Origin: Winslowiella toletana
Lineage (GTDB): Bacteria > Pseudomonadota > Gammaproteobacteria > Enterobacterales > Enterobacteriaceae
Length of the DNA stretch: 64,000 nt
Direction of reading: 5' to 3'
NCBI RefSeq assembly: GCF_017875465.1
Contig: NZ_JAGGMQ010000001.1
Span: 1,426,001 to 1,490,000 of the forward strand
The notes beneath the pieces are model-generated. The model saw nothing but the letters and a program-made list of their open reading frames with translations. It searched no databases and was not told the DNA's origin. How positions within the stretch are numbered: position 1 is the stretch's first letter; the number at the start of each line of letters is the position of its first letter. The position numbers were made by a program, and so were the translations under genes. This document shows positions 48,335 through 58,089 of this stretch, one piece after another.

Positions 48335-49573
48335 TCAGTACAACAGACGTGCGCGTGAAGTACCTGGAATCGCCTTCATCAGTTGCAGCGCTCTGTCGGC
48401 CACATCCTGCGGCGCATCGATATCAATGACGACATAGCCCATCTGCGGGGTGGTTTGCAGATACTGCGCGGCGATATTGATGCCCTGCTCGGCAAAGATC
48501 TGGTTAATCGCCGTCAGCACGCCTGGACGGTTTTCATGGATATGCAGCAGACGACTCACCGCAGCGCCATGCATCGGCAGCGAGACTTCCGGGAAGTTAA
48601 CTGCTGACAGGGTTGAACCGTTGTCAGAGTACTTCGCCAGCTTGCCCGCCACTTCAATGCCGATATTTTCCTGCGCTTCCTGGGTGGAACCGCCGATATG
48701 TGGCGTCAGAATCACGTTGTCAAACTCACACAGCGGCGAGTTAAATGGATCGGTATTGGTTGCCGGTTCTTCCGGGAACACGTCAATCGCCGCGCCCGCC
48801 AGATGTTTATTCGCCAGCACCTCACACAGCGCCGGAATATCCACCACGGTGCCGCGTGAAGCGTTAATCAGCAGCGAACCTGGCTTCATCAGCGCCAGCT
48901 CTTCCGCGCCCATCATATTCTGCGTTGAAGCGGTTTCTGGTACATGCAGGCTGACCACATCGCTCATATTCAGCAGGTCGGAGAGATGGCGAACCTGGGT
49001 GGCGTTACCCAGTGGCAGCTTGTTTTCGATATCGTAGAAGAACACATGCATACCGAGGCTTTCCGCCAGCACGCCCAGCTGCATACCGATATGGCCGTAA
49101 CCAATGATGCCCAGCTTTTTGCCACGCGCTTCGAAAGAGCCAACCGCCAGCTTATTCCAGATACCGCGATGGGCTTTGGCGTTAGCTTCAGGAATGCCGC
49201 GCAGCATCAGCAGCAGCTCGCCAATCACCAGCTCAGCAACGGATCGGGTATTGGAGAAAGGCGCGTTAAACACCGGAATCCCGCGTTTCGCCGCTGCATT
49301 CAGGTCCACCTGGTTAGTGCCGATACAGAAGCAGCCCACCGCGACCAGTTTTTCCGCCGCAGCAAAAATCTCTTCGGTCAGTTGCGAACGCGAACGGATG
49401 CCAACGAAGTGCGCATCACGGATGGATTCCTTTAAAGAGTCGCTATCCAGCGCGCCTTTATGAAATTCGATATTGGTATAGCCTGACGCACGCAGATTTT
49501 CCAGCGCGCTCTGGTGAACACCTTCCACCAGCAGGAATTTAATCTTGTCTTTCTCCAGTGATACCTTTGCCAT
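48335..49573 (-). CDS. serA: D-3-phosphoglycerate dehydrogenase
   Basis: 412 residues (E. coli 410). NAD fold GIIGYGHIGMQLGVLAESLG; catalytic Arg in LINASRGTVVD, Glu in PATNTDPFN...; His in ILTPHIGGSTQEAQ. C-terminal ACT domain (HENRPGVLTAINQIFAEQGINIAAQYLQT) binds serine for feedback inhibition. First step of serine synthesis. A CRP-like site lies 240 bases upstream. Confidence 0.98.
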   Translation of the reverse strand: MAKVSLEKDKIKFLLVEGVHQSALENLRASGYTNIEFHKGALDSDSLKESIRDAHFVGIRSRSQLTEEIFAAAEKLVAVGCFCIGTNQVDLNAAAKRGIPVFNAPFSNTRSVAELVIGELLLMLRGIPEANAKAHRGIWNKLAVGSFEARGKKLGIIGYGHIGMQLGVLAESLGMHVFFYDIENKLPLGNATQVRHLSDLLNMSDVVSLHVPETASTQNMMGAEELALMKPGSLLINASRGTVVDIPALCEVLANKHLAGAAIDVFPEEPATNTDPFNSPLCEFDNVILTPHIGGSTQEAQENIGIEVAGKLAKYSDNGSTLSAVNFPEVSLPMHGAAVSRLLHIHENRPGVLTAINQIFAEQGINIAAQYLQTTPQMGYVVIDIDAPQDVADRALQLMKAIPGTSRARLLY

Positions 49574-49887
49574 TTCCCGACCTTAGTTTGCAGACTTCAG
49601 ATGTAACTTAAGAACTATTGGGCATCGCCGGTGTTCTGTACGGATTACCGGGATATAAGCCAGCCTTCTGTCAAAATATCAAAAAATACGCGCGCAGCAA
49701 TACAAACGATTGCCTGCGCTTCAGTACGGCCACATGGGCAGACAGAACAATGCGGCAGATTATAGCGATACCGTTCACCATCTCAGAACGATGGTGCAGC
49801 AGGCCGAAGTTATGTGACATAAGTCACCAAATTTAGCCTGCTGAAGAAAAGATATTTTTTTATGGTAAATAACTGCTGGCATACCGA
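49574..49887. other. serA-rpiA intergenic region (314 bases)
   Basis: serA promoter area. A CRP-like site is at 49813-49828. TTTTTTTA at 49855-49861 may be part of a weak rpiA terminator. No gene seen. Confidence 0.5.
49813..49828. promoter_or_regulatory. Candidate CRP site
   Basis: TGTGA-CATAAG-TCACC matches the CRP half-sites (TGTGA-N6-TCACA) at nine of ten positions. E. coli serA is under CRP and Lrp control. Confidence 0.6.
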
Positions 49888-50547
49888 TCAGTTATCGATA
49901 GTTTTCACACCTGAAGCGGTGCCGATTAACGCCACATCCGCGCCGCGGCTGGCAAACAAGCCGACAGTCACCACGCCTGGCAGCGCATTAATCGCTTTTT
50001 CCAGCGCAATCGGCTCAAGAATTTGCAGATTATGCACGTCGAGAATAATGTTGCCGTTATCGGTCAGCACATGCTGACGATACTCCGGCAGGCCGCCCAG
50101 CTTCACCAGCTCACGCGCCACAAACGCACGGGCCATCGGGATCACTTCCACCGGCAGCGGGAATTTACCCAGCACATCTACCTGTTTCGACTCATCAGCA
50201 ATGCAGATAAACTTATCCGCCACCGCAGCGATAATTTTCTCGCGCGTCAGCGCCGCGCCGCCGCCTTTGATCATCTGCATCTGCGGGTTGATCTCATCGG
50301 CGCCATCAACGTAGATTGATAACGCATCCACTTCATTCAGATCGAACACCTGAATCCCTAAACTTTTCAGTCTGGCGGTGGAAGCGTCAGAGCTGGAAAC
50401 TGCGCCTTCGATTTGATGTTTAATCGATCCGAGGGCATCAATAAAGTGTGCGGCGGTGGAGCCGGTGCCCACACCGACAATGGTTCCGGGTTGCACGTAT
50501 TCGAGCGCTGCCCAACCGACTGCTTTTTTCAGTTCATCCTGCGTCAT
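49888..50547 (-). CDS. rpiA: Ribose-5-phosphate isomerase A
   Basis: 219 residues, as E. coli. [54 protein letters not shown] (catalytic Asp, Lys, Glu) are all conserved. Interconverts ribose-5-P and ribulose-5-P in the pentose phosphate pathway. Divergent from argP. Confidence 0.98.
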   Translation of the reverse strand: MTQDELKKAVGWAALEYVQPGTIVGVGTGSTAAHFIDALGSIKHQIEGAVSSSDASTARLKSLGIQVFDLNEVDALSIYVDGADEINPQMQMIKGGGAALTREKIIAAVADKFICIADESKQVDVLGKFPLPVEVIPMARAFVARELVKLGGLPEYRQHVLTDNGNIILDVHNLQILEPIALEKAINALPGVVTVGLFASRGADVALIGTASGVKTIDN

Positions 50548-50741
50548 GGTATGTTTAAAGCCTGTGCTGCTTCAGTGTGCAGCTAGTATAAAGCAAGCTT
50601 CACGCAAAATGTTCGGTTCTGCGGTGTTCGATCGACAGGAGTGGAAGCCAGTGCACAAAGTGATTGAAAAGTAAGGTCAGGGCAAACGCCAGTTTTTATG
50701 GCATAGTGCTGGCACCATCCCTGAAGGAGAAGACAACAATA

Positions 50742-51641
50742 ATGAAACGCCCGGACTACAGAACGCTTCAGGCGCTGGATGCGGTGATTCGTGAGCGTGG
50801 CTTCGAACGTGCTGCGCAAAAGCTATGCATTACCCAATCCGCGGTATCACAGCGGATTAAGCAGTTAGAGAATATGTTTGGCCAGCCACTGCTGGTGCGA
50901 ACCGTGCCGCCGCGCCCGACAGAACAGGGGCAGAAGCTGCTGGCGCTGTTACATCAGGTAGAGCTGCTGGAAGAGGAGTGGCTGGGTGATGAAAATGGCG
51001 GCGCTACCCCGCTGCTACTGTCACTGGCGGTCAACGCCGACAGTCTGGCGACCTGGCTGCTGCCGGCACTGAAAACCGTGCTGACCGACTCGCCGGTGCG
51101 TCTGAATTTGCAGGTCGAAGATGAGACCCGCACTCAGGAGCGTCTGCGTCGTGGTGAAGTGGTGGGGGCGGTTTCGATCCAGCCGCAGCCACTGCCAAGC
51201 TGTCTGGTCGATCAGCTGGGTGCGCTGGACTATCTGTTTGTCGGCTCCAGAGAGTTTGCCGATCGCTACTTCCCGAATGGCGTCACGCGCTCCGCGCTGC
51301 TGAAAGCCCCGGCGGTAGCCTTTGACCATCTGGATGATATGCATCAGGCGTTTTTGCAGCAAAACTTCGATCTGTCGCCGGGCAGCGTGCCCTGCCATAT
51401 CGTTAACTCGTCGGAAGCTTTTGTGCAGCTGGCGCGTCAGGGGTCGACCTGCTGTATGATCCCGCATCTGCAAATCGAGAAAGAGCTGGCCAGCGGTGAA
51501 CTGATTGATTTAACGCCGGGGCTGTTACAGCGCCGGATGCTTTACTGGCACCGTTTTGCGCCGGAGAGCCGGCTGATGCGGCGGGTGACCGACGCCCTGC
51601 TGGCGCATGGTCATCGGGTGCTACGTCAGGATACTGAATAG
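50742..51641 (+). CDS. argP: LysR-family regulator ArgP (IciA)
   Basis: 299 residues (E. coli 297). [43 protein letters not shown] is the DNA-binding domain. Start at 50742 has GGAG nearby; the longer frame from 50664 is not supported. Regulates argO (52508-53137), dapB, lysA and others in response to arginine and lysine. Terminator follows. Confidence 0.97.
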   Translation: MKRPDYRTLQALDAVIRERGFERAAQKLCITQSAVSQRIKQLENMFGQPLLVRTVPPRPTEQGQKLLALLHQVELLEEEWLGDENGGATPLLLSLAVNADSLATWLLPALKTVLTDSPVRLNLQVEDETRTQERLRRGEVVGAVSIQPQPLPSCLVDQLGALDYLFVGSREFADRYFPNGVTRSALLKAPAVAFDHLDDMHQAFLQQNFDLSPGSVPCHIVNSSEAFVQLARQGSTCCMIPHLQIEKELASGELIDLTPGLLQRRMLYWHRFAPESRLMRRVTDALLAHGHRVLRQDTE

Positions 51642-51645
51642 TCAA

Positions 51646-51673
51646 CAGGCCGGACACTCCGGCCTGTTTTTTT
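51646..51673 (+). terminator. Intrinsic terminator of argP
   Basis: CAGGCCGG-ACACT-CCGGCCTG followed by seven T; overlaps the end of the convergent yggE. Confidence 0.92.
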
Positions 51674-52400
51674 ACTGCTGGTTACGCTGAATCTCAAACA
51701 CCACATCCACCTGATCGTCAAAGTGAATGCTCTGCTGCTCGTAGGTCTGTTCAGCAGAGGTCATTGGCGCTGCATCGGCGGTTTTATACATCCGCGCCAC
51801 TGGCATCGGCTGATAATTGGCCACATGGTAACGAATGCTGTAAACCGGTCCCAGCTTCGCGTTAAAGCCTTCCGCCAGCGCAGCGGCCTGTTTAGTCGCA
51901 TTATCAATCGCTGCTTTGCGCGCCTGATTACGATACTCGTCCGGATGCGCCACACCCAGTTCGACTGAACGGATCTCATTCAGACCGGATTTCAGCGCGC
52001 CATCAAGCAGGTCGTTAAGTTTATCCAGCTGACGCAGCGTCACCTGCACCTGACGCACCGCGCGATAGCCCTTCAGTATCGATTTACCCTCTTTGGTATA
52101 ATCGTATTCTGGCTGAGTACGCAGATTGGCAGCATCAATATCTTTCTTGTCGATACCGTTTTTCTGCAGCAGATCGAAATACTGTGCCACACGGGTATCG
52201 GCCTGCTTCTTGGCTTCGGCGGCATCTTTTGATGACACGTTCACTTCAATCGCCAGCGTGGCGATATCCGGCGTGGCATCGACGCTTGCCTGCCCGGAGG
52301 TGACCACATGCGGGCCATTTGGCAACTCTTCTGCCTGCACTGCTAAAGGCAGTGTTCCTGCGCCCATCATTGCGGCCAGAGCCAGCGCTTTCAATTTCAC
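51672..52400 (-). CDS. yggE: SIMPL-domain periplasmic protein YggE
   Basis: 242 residues (E. coli 246). Signal peptide MKLKALALAAMMGAGTLPLAVQA. SIMPL (DUF541) domain with TSGQASVDATPDIATLAIEVNV and the C-terminal MPVARMYKTADAAPM. Linked to oxidative stress defence. Function at the molecular level not known. Conserved place between argP and argO. Confidence 0.95.
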   Translation of the reverse strand: MKLKALALAAMMGAGTLPLAVQAEELPNGPHVVTSGQASVDATPDIATLAIEVNVSSKDAAEAKKQADTRVAQYFDLLQKNGIDKKDIDAANLRTQPEYDYTKEGKSILKGYRAVRQVQVTLRQLDKLNDLLDGALKSGLNEIRSVELGVAHPDEYRNQARKAAIDNATKQAAALAEGFNAKLGPVYSIRYHVANYQPMPVARMYKTADAAPMTSAEQTYEQQSIHFDDQVDVVFEIQRNQQ

Positions 52401-52507
52401 CTGAAGTCCTCCCTGAAGACATAGTAGTATTCTTACCAGAGTATCTTATCGCGATAATTGTCAACATACGTAATGCTCTTATAAACCCCTGGCGCAACGG
52501 ACGGATC

Positions 52508-53137
52508 TCAGTTAAATCCGGCGATTCCCTTCTGCGCCAGCATAAAGGCGATAAACCACATCACCAGCCCCACCAGCAGATTGATAATCCGCTGGGCTTT
52601 ACGGGTGCTTAATAGCGGCGACAGCCAGGATGCCAGCAGCGCAAGGCCGAAGAACCACAATACCGACGCGCTGATGGTGCCCAGCGCAAACCAGTAGCGC
52701 GCTTCTGCCGGTAGCTGACCGCCGAGACTACCCAGCACCACAAAGGTATCGAGGTATACATGCGGATTCAGCCAGGTGACCGCCATCATGGTGGCGATAA
52801 TGCGCCAGCGGCTCTGCTGCAACAGCGTGGCGGAAGCCAGCGCGATATTGCCGCTTAATGCGGTGCGCAGCGCGCCCCAGCCATACCACAACAGAAACGC
52901 CACCCCACCCCAGGTGACCAGATTCAGCAGCAGCGGCGACTGATTCAGCAACGCGCTACCGCCAAACACGCCAGCGCAGATCAGCAGGATATCGCTCAGC
53001 GAACAGAGACCAGCAGTCATCAGATGATACTGGCGCCGGATGCCCTGATTCATCACAAAAGCATTTTGTGGGCCAAGCGGTAATATCAGTGCCGCGCCTA
53101 AGGCAACACCCTGAAAATAAATTGAAAACACCGGCAA
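52508..53137 (-). CDS. argO: Arginine exporter ArgO
   Basis: 209 residues (E. coli 211), LysE/ArgO family. [24 protein letters not shown] and [20 protein letters not shown] are the family motifs; six transmembrane segments. Exports arginine and canavanine; activated by ArgP, whose gene is two genes away. Confidence 0.97.
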   Translation of the reverse strand: MPVFSIYFQGVALGAALILPLGPQNAFVMNQGIRRQYHLMTAGLCSLSDILLICAGVFGGSALLNQSPLLLNLVTWGGVAFLLWYGWGALRTALSGNIALASATLLQQSRWRIIATMMAVTWLNPHVYLDTFVVLGSLGGQLPAEARYWFALGTISASVLWFFGLALLASWLSPLLSTRKAQRIINLLVGLVMWFIAFMLAQKGIAGFN

Positions 53138-53237
53138 CGCCCTCTTAACTATCCTGATGCGGGCAAGTTTAACCTGGCGTAATTATTAGCGGAAATTGAA
53201 AGAATTAATGCAGCATCAGAAATGCTAATAGCGGGGC

Positions 53238-53265
53238 GGGTGGTGGCGACAGCGCCCCACCACCC
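53238..53265. terminator. Strong GC hairpin after mscS, terminator candidate
   Basis: GGGTGGTGG and CCACCACCC, nine base pairs with a 10-base loop, 10 bases past the mscS stop. No T-run, so termination would be weak. Confidence 0.4.
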
Positions 53266-53275
53266 GGTTAAAGCA

Positions 53276-54154
53276 TTACTCAGTCGGGGCGGGTTCCTGC
53301 TGCTGCGGAGCCTTATTGTGATGCAGATGCACATCCATCTGTGGGTAAGGAATGCCGATACCTTTGCTATCCAGCGCTTTTTTAAAGTTCGCCAGCAGAT
53401 CCCAGTAAACATCCTGCAGATCGCCACTGTTGCTCCAGCAACGCACCACAAAGTTCAGCGAAGAGGCCGCCAGTTCATTCAGGCCTATCTGGATGCCGCG
53501 ATCTTTCAGCACGCGATCATCCGCTTCCACCACTTCACGCAGCAGCTGTTTTACTTCATCAACATCCGCATCGTAAGCGACGCCAACGATAAACTCGTTA
53601 CGGCGCACCGGTTCGCGCGAGAAGTTAACAATATTACCGGCAATCACTTTACCGTTTGGCACCACCACCATTTTGCCATCGGCAGAACGCAGCGTGGTGG
53701 AGAAGATCTGCACGCTGAGCACGGTGCCCATCACGCCGCCAAGGTCGACAAACTCACCGGTACGGAAAGGACGGAAGGTCACCAGCAGGACGCCAGCCGC
53801 AAGGTTAGCCAGCGAGCCTTGCAACGCCAGACCCACGGCCAGACCGGCGGCGCCCAGCACCGCGATGACAGAAGCGGTTTGCACCCCGACGCGTCCCAGT
53901 GCAGCAATCAGGGTAAAAGCAATCACCCCGTAACGCACCATTGCCGACAGGAAATCCGCCACCGTCGCATCAATACCGCGCGCCAGCAGCACTCTGTTTA
54001 CACCATTAGAGATAATGCGCGCCACAATCATACCCACGATAATAATCGCAATGGCGGCGACGATATTGACCGCATAGCTCAGCAGCAATGCCTGGTTACG
54101 CACCAGCCAGCCACCGGCGCTGTTGATGCCATTTAGCACGTTTAAATCTTCCAT
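53276..54154 (-). CDS. mscS: Small-conductance mechanosensitive channel MscS
   Basis: 292 residues (E. coli 286). Three N-terminal helices; pore helix TM3 in [36 protein letters not shown], then the beta domain [13 protein letters not shown] and C-terminal cage. Protects against osmotic downshock. The C-terminus is longer than E. coli and ends [10 protein letters not shown]. Confidence 0.98.
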   Translation of the reverse strand: MEDLNVLNGINSAGGWLVRNQALLLSYAVNIVAAIAIIIVGMIVARIISNGVNRVLLARGIDATVADFLSAMVRYGVIAFTLIAALGRVGVQTASVIAVLGAAGLAVGLALQGSLANLAAGVLLVTFRPFRTGEFVDLGGVMGTVLSVQIFSTTLRSADGKMVVVPNGKVIAGNIVNFSREPVRRNEFIVGVAYDADVDEVKQLLREVVEADDRVLKDRGIQIGLNELAASSLNFVVRCWSNSGDLQDVYWDLLANFKKALDSKGIGIPYPQMDVHLHHNKAPQQQEPAPTE

Positions 54155-54301
54155 TTATCAGCCCTGTAGTAAATCCCCAGTGGGAAATGACAAAATATTG
54201 CCAGAGCGATCTGACAATCCAGTTCACAAAGGGTAAACAAAAAATGCCGCCTCTGCCAAACAACCGCAGAATTTCCTTACATTTTTCCGCCGTTTGCCCA
54301 T

Positions 54302-54329
54302 AAAAAAAGGCCCCTCAGGGCCTTTTTTA
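54302..54329 (-). terminator. Intrinsic terminator of fbaA
   Basis: The minus strand AAAAGGCCC-TGAG-GGGCCTTTT continues in T; located 18 bases after the fbaA stop. A similar run on the other strand makes it possibly bidirectional. Confidence 0.92.
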
Positions 54330-54346
54330 TCAGTCACGTTTAAAGA

Positions 54347-55426
54347 TTACAGAACGTCGATCGCGTTCAGTTCTTTAAATGCCTGCTCCAGACGCACAAC
54401 CATTGAGGATTGTGCAGAACGCAGCCATACGCGTGGATCGTAATATTTCTTGTTTGGCTTATCAGCGCCTTCCGGGTTACCCAGCTGCGATTGCAGATAA
54501 CCTTCGTTCTTTTTGTAGTACTGCAGGATGCCGTCCCAGTTCGCCCACTGAGTATCGGTATCAATGTTCATTTTCACTACGCCGTAGCTGATTGAATCTT
54601 TGATTTCCTGCGCAGAAGAACCGGAACCACCGTGGAAAACGAAATCCAGCGAGTTGTGCGGCAGACCGTGTTTCTTGCTGACGTATTCCTGAGAATCTTT
54701 CAGGATAGTTGGGGTCAGCTTAACGTTGCCTGGCTTGTACACGCCGTGTACGTTACCGAAAGAGGCAGCGATAGTGAAACGCGGGCTGATCGCGTTCAGT
54801 TTTTCGTAAGCGTAATCAACGTCCTGCGGCTGGGTATACAGTGCAGATGCATCCATATGGCTGTTATCAACGCCATCTTCTTCACCACCGGTACAACCCA
54901 GTTCGATTTCCAGCGTCATGTTGATTTTCGCCATGCGCGCCAGATATTTGCTGCTGATCTCGATATTTTCTTCCAGAGACTCTTCTGACAGGTCGATCAT
55001 ATGAGAAGAGAACAGGGGTTTACCGGTCGCTGCAAAGTGTTTTTCACCGGCGTCCAGCAGACCGTCGATCCATGGCAGCAGTTTCTTCGCACAGTGGTCG
55101 GTATGCAGGATCACCGGCACGCCATACTGTTCAGCCATCTGATGCACATGATGCGCGCCAGAGATGGCGCCCTGAATTGCCGCAGCCTGTGGCACATCAG
55201 ATTTAAAGCCTTTGCCAGCGATAAACGCGGCGCCGCCATTAGAGAACTGGACGATAACCGGCGCTTTAACTTTAGCAGCAGCTTCCAGAACGGCGTTGAT
55301 TGAGTCAGTGCCGATGCAGTTAACTGCTGGCAGAGCGAATTTGTTCTCTTTCGCTACCTGGAAAACTTTCTGTACGTCATCACCGGTGATAACGCCTGGT
55401 TTTACGAAATCAAAAATTTTAGACAT
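54347..55426 (-). CDS. fbaA: Class II fructose-bisphosphate aldolase
   Basis: 359 residues, as E. coli. Zn ligands in ILHTDHCAKKLLPW (His110 region), then ELGCTGGEEDG, FGNVHGVYKPGNVKL (His226) and VFHGGSGSS (His264). Cleaves fructose-1,6-bisphosphate. Last gene of epd-pgk-fbaA. Confidence 0.98.
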   Translation of the reverse strand: MSKIFDFVKPGVITGDDVQKVFQVAKENKFALPAVNCIGTDSINAVLEAAAKVKAPVIVQFSNGGAAFIAGKGFKSDVPQAAAIQGAISGAHHVHQMAEQYGVPVILHTDHCAKKLLPWIDGLLDAGEKHFAATGKPLFSSHMIDLSEESLEENIEISSKYLARMAKINMTLEIELGCTGGEEDGVDNSHMDASALYTQPQDVDYAYEKLNAISPRFTIAASFGNVHGVYKPGNVKLTPTILKDSQEYVSKKHGLPHNSLDFVFHGGSGSSAQEIKDSISYGVVKMNIDTDTQWANWDGILQYYKKNEGYLQSQLGNPEGADKPNKKYYDPRVWLRSAQSSMVVRLEQAFKELNAIDVL

Positions 55427-55522
55427 GCTATTTGTCCTGTTTCGTTGGCAGTATTAAAAAAGTGAGTTCAGCTTCGCCTGTTTCAGGCGATTCCAGGCAG
55501 GGACCATGCCCTGCCGCAAGCA

Positions 55523-56686
55523 TTACTGCTTAGCACGCTCTTCCAGCATGGCTACAGCTGGCAGTACTTTGCCCTCGACAAACTCAAGGAATGCGCCGCC
55601 ACCGGTAGAGATGTAGGAGATTTGGTCTTCAATGCCGAACAGGTCAATCGCTGCAAGGGTGTCACCACCGCCAGCGATAGAGAATGCGTCGCTTTCAGCA
55701 ATTGCTTTAGCGATAATTTCGGTGCCTTTACGGAAGTTCGGGAACTCGAACACACCAACCGGGCCATTCCACAGAATGGTTTTGGCTTCTTTCAGCAGTT
55801 TCGCCATCGCTTCTGCGGTTTCATCGCCGAAGTCCATAATCTCTTCATTATCCTGCACTTCGGAAACTTTTTTCACTGTTGCAGGGGCAGTTTCAGAGAA
55901 TTCCGTACCAACGCGGGAGTCAGTTGGCACCGGAATACCGAACTCATCACGCAGACCTTTGGCCGCTGCAACGAAGTCTGGCTCATACAGCGATTTACCG
56001 ACATTGTTGTCGATAGCCACGAAGGTGTTAGCGATACCGCCGCCGACAATGACGGTGTCAGCGATTTTGACCAGAGAGTTCAGCACGTCGAATTTAGTGG
56101 AAACTTTAGAACCACCCACGACGGCGACCATTGGGCGCGCAGGGGCTTTCAGCGCTTTACCCAGGGCTTCCAGCTCAGCGGCCAGCAGCGGGCCAGCACA
56201 GGCGACTGGCGCAAATTTGCCGACGCCGTGGGTTGATGCCTGGGCGCGGTGTGCGGTGCCGAAGGCGTCCATCACATACACGTCGCACAGCGCCGCATAT
56301 TTTTTTGACAGCGCTTCGTCATCTTTCTTCTCGCCTTTGTTAAAGCGAACGTTTTCCAGCACCACCAGTTTGCCTGCGGTAAGCTCAACGCCGTCGAGGT
56401 AATCTTTAGCGAGGGTGACATTATCAGCACCCAGTTTGTCTTTCAGGTAATTAACAACCGGCAACAGAGAGAACTCTTCGTTGTATTCACCCTCGGTCGG
56501 ACGACCCAGGTGAGACGTTACCATCACTTTCGCACCCTGCTTCAGTGCTTGTTCGATAGTCGGCAGAGAAGCGCGAATACGTGCATCAGACGTCACTTTC
56601 CCTTCTTTCACTGGCACGTTCAAATCCGAACGGATTAATACGCGTTTACCAGCAAGATCCAGATCGGTCATCTTAATTACAGACAT
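55523..56686 (-). CDS. pgk: Phosphoglycerate kinase
   Basis: 387 residues, as E. coli. [20 protein letters not shown] and [13 protein letters not shown] with [21 protein letters not shown] form the substrate and ATP sites. Makes 3-phosphoglycerate and ATP. Middle gene of epd-pgk-fbaA. Confidence 0.98.
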   Translation of the reverse strand: MSVIKMTDLDLAGKRVLIRSDLNVPVKEGKVTSDARIRASLPTIEQALKQGAKVMVTSHLGRPTEGEYNEEFSLLPVVNYLKDKLGADNVTLAKDYLDGVELTAGKLVVLENVRFNKGEKKDDEALSKKYAALCDVYVMDAFGTAHRAQASTHGVGKFAPVACAGPLLAAELEALGKALKAPARPMVAVVGGSKVSTKFDVLNSLVKIADTVIVGGGIANTFVAIDNNVGKSLYEPDFVAAAKGLRDEFGIPVPTDSRVGTEFSETAPATVKKVSEVQDNEEIMDFGDETAEAMAKLLKEAKTILWNGPVGVFEFPNFRKGTEIIAKAIAESDAFSIAGGGDTLAAIDLFGIEDQISYISTGGGAFLEFVEGKVLPAVAMLEERAKQ

Positions 56687-56737
56687 GGTGAACCCTCTCG
56701 TTGATTCTCATAAGTTTTGCCAGACGCAGACCGCGTC

Positions 56738-57757
56738 TTACCTGAAACCGCTTGCGGCCATCGCTAACGTGGTATCGAGCATCCGGTTAGCAAAGCCCCA
56801 TTCGTTATCGCACCAGACCAAGGTCTTAATCAGGTGCTGACCGCTGACCCGCGTCTGCGTGCCATCAACGATGGCGCTGTGCGGATCATGGTTAAAATCA
56901 ATAGAGACTAACGGTAATTCCGTATAGTCAACTATACCACTAAATGCCCCTTCTGAGGCATTTTGCAGTAAGGCATTGACCTCAGATGCGCTGACAGCTT
57001 CGCGCACACTGACGCTTAAATCGATGGCCGTTACGTTAATCGTCGGCACACGTACCGCTATAGCTTCAAAGCGGTCGTTAAATTTCGGAAAAATACGGGT
57101 AATGCCAGCGGCAAGACGGGTATCAACCGGAATAATCGACTGACTGGCAGCACGGGTACGGCGCAAATCAGGATGATAAGCGTCGATAACCTGCTGATCG
57201 TGCATCGCCGAGTGAATAGTGGTGACGGTGCCGGATTCAATCTCAAAGGCATCATCCAGCAGCTTAATAATTGGAATAATGCAATTGGTGGTGCAGGATG
57301 CATTAGACACAATCCGGTCAGCGGGCCGCAGCGCTTTCTCATTGACGCCAAATACCACCGTGGCATCAAGATCGTGGCCGCCAGGATGGGAGAACAGCAC
57401 CTTCTTCGCCCCGGCCTGCAGATGCGCTTCGCCATCGGCACGGCTGCCGTAAACCCCGGTACAATCAAGCACCACATCCACGTTCAGCTCGCGCCAGGGT
57501 AACTCCGCAATCGGCGCGAGGTGCAGGATGCGGATGGTGTCATCGCCGACCGTTAACAGGTCGCGCTCCTGCCGCACATCCCAGGCAAAACGCCCGTGGC
57601 TGGTATCATATTTCAGCAGATGCGCCATCCCCGTGGCATCGGCCAGTTCATTGATGGCAACCACGGTAATTTCAGCCCGACGCCCGGTTTCGTATAAAGC
57701 ACGTAACACATTGCGTCCGATGCGCCCAAAGCCATTAATCGCTACACGAACGGTCAT
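56738..57757 (-). CDS. epd: Erythrose-4-phosphate dehydrogenase
   Basis: 339 residues, as E. coli. NAD fold [17 protein letters not shown]; catalytic Cys in [12 protein letters not shown] (about Cys155). GapA-like, feeding pyridoxal phosphate synthesis via 4-phosphoerythronate. First gene of epd-pgk-fbaA; 51 bases before pgk. Confidence 0.97.
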   Translation of the reverse strand: MTVRVAINGFGRIGRNVLRALYETGRRAEITVVAINELADATGMAHLLKYDTSHGRFAWDVRQERDLLTVGDDTIRILHLAPIAELPWRELNVDVVLDCTGVYGSRADGEAHLQAGAKKVLFSHPGGHDLDATVVFGVNEKALRPADRIVSNASCTTNCIIPIIKLLDDAFEIESGTVTTIHSAMHDQQVIDAYHPDLRRTRAASQSIIPVDTRLAAGITRIFPKFNDRFEAIAVRVPTINVTAIDLSVSVREAVSASEVNALLQNASEGAFSGIVDYTELPLVSIDFNHDPHSAIVDGTQTRVSGQHLIKTLVWCDNEWGFANRMLDTTLAMAASGFR

Positions 57758-58089
57758 AACACTCCTGCGTCAGAATTCACTGGTTAAACAGCCGATAGCC
57801 TGTGCCAGCTGTCTTAATTTGTACAGGGAATTCTCACTGCCTGAACTTTGCTGTACAGCCTGCCACTATCACCAACTGAAACGCTTCAGCTAGAATAAAT
57901 GAAGTGAAGAATAGCGGGAATGATTGTGATCAATAACGCTGCTCAATATTAGATCTACATCACAAAACTGAACAAAAGGCGGCTATTACAAAAGGAATAA
58001 TCAGGGGGAAGAGATAAAAAAAAGCGGCGATAACGCCGCCCCTACACAAAGCTATGTAGGGTGGCGTTATCGCCACCCGTTCCACACGA
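57758..58089. other. tktA-epd intergenic region (332 bases)
   Basis: Holds the epd promoter area and the tktA terminator/REP pair. A weak CRP-like match (TTAGA-N6-TCACA, 57949-57964) agrees with CRP activation of epd in E. coli, but only the right half-site is good. Confidence 0.35.
58016..58083 (-). terminator. tktA terminator within an inverted pair of REP-like palindromes
   Basis: On the minus strand GCGGCG-TTAT-CGCCGC is followed by eight T (58023-58016), a good intrinsic terminator. A second REP unit (58056-58083) with stem GGTGGCG/CGCCACC lies in the opposite orientation. Confidence 0.85.

Noticed and set aside
53222..54136. 304-codon open frame on the plus strand
   Set aside because: It is antisense to mscS, with low-complexity His/Arg content and no ribosome site.
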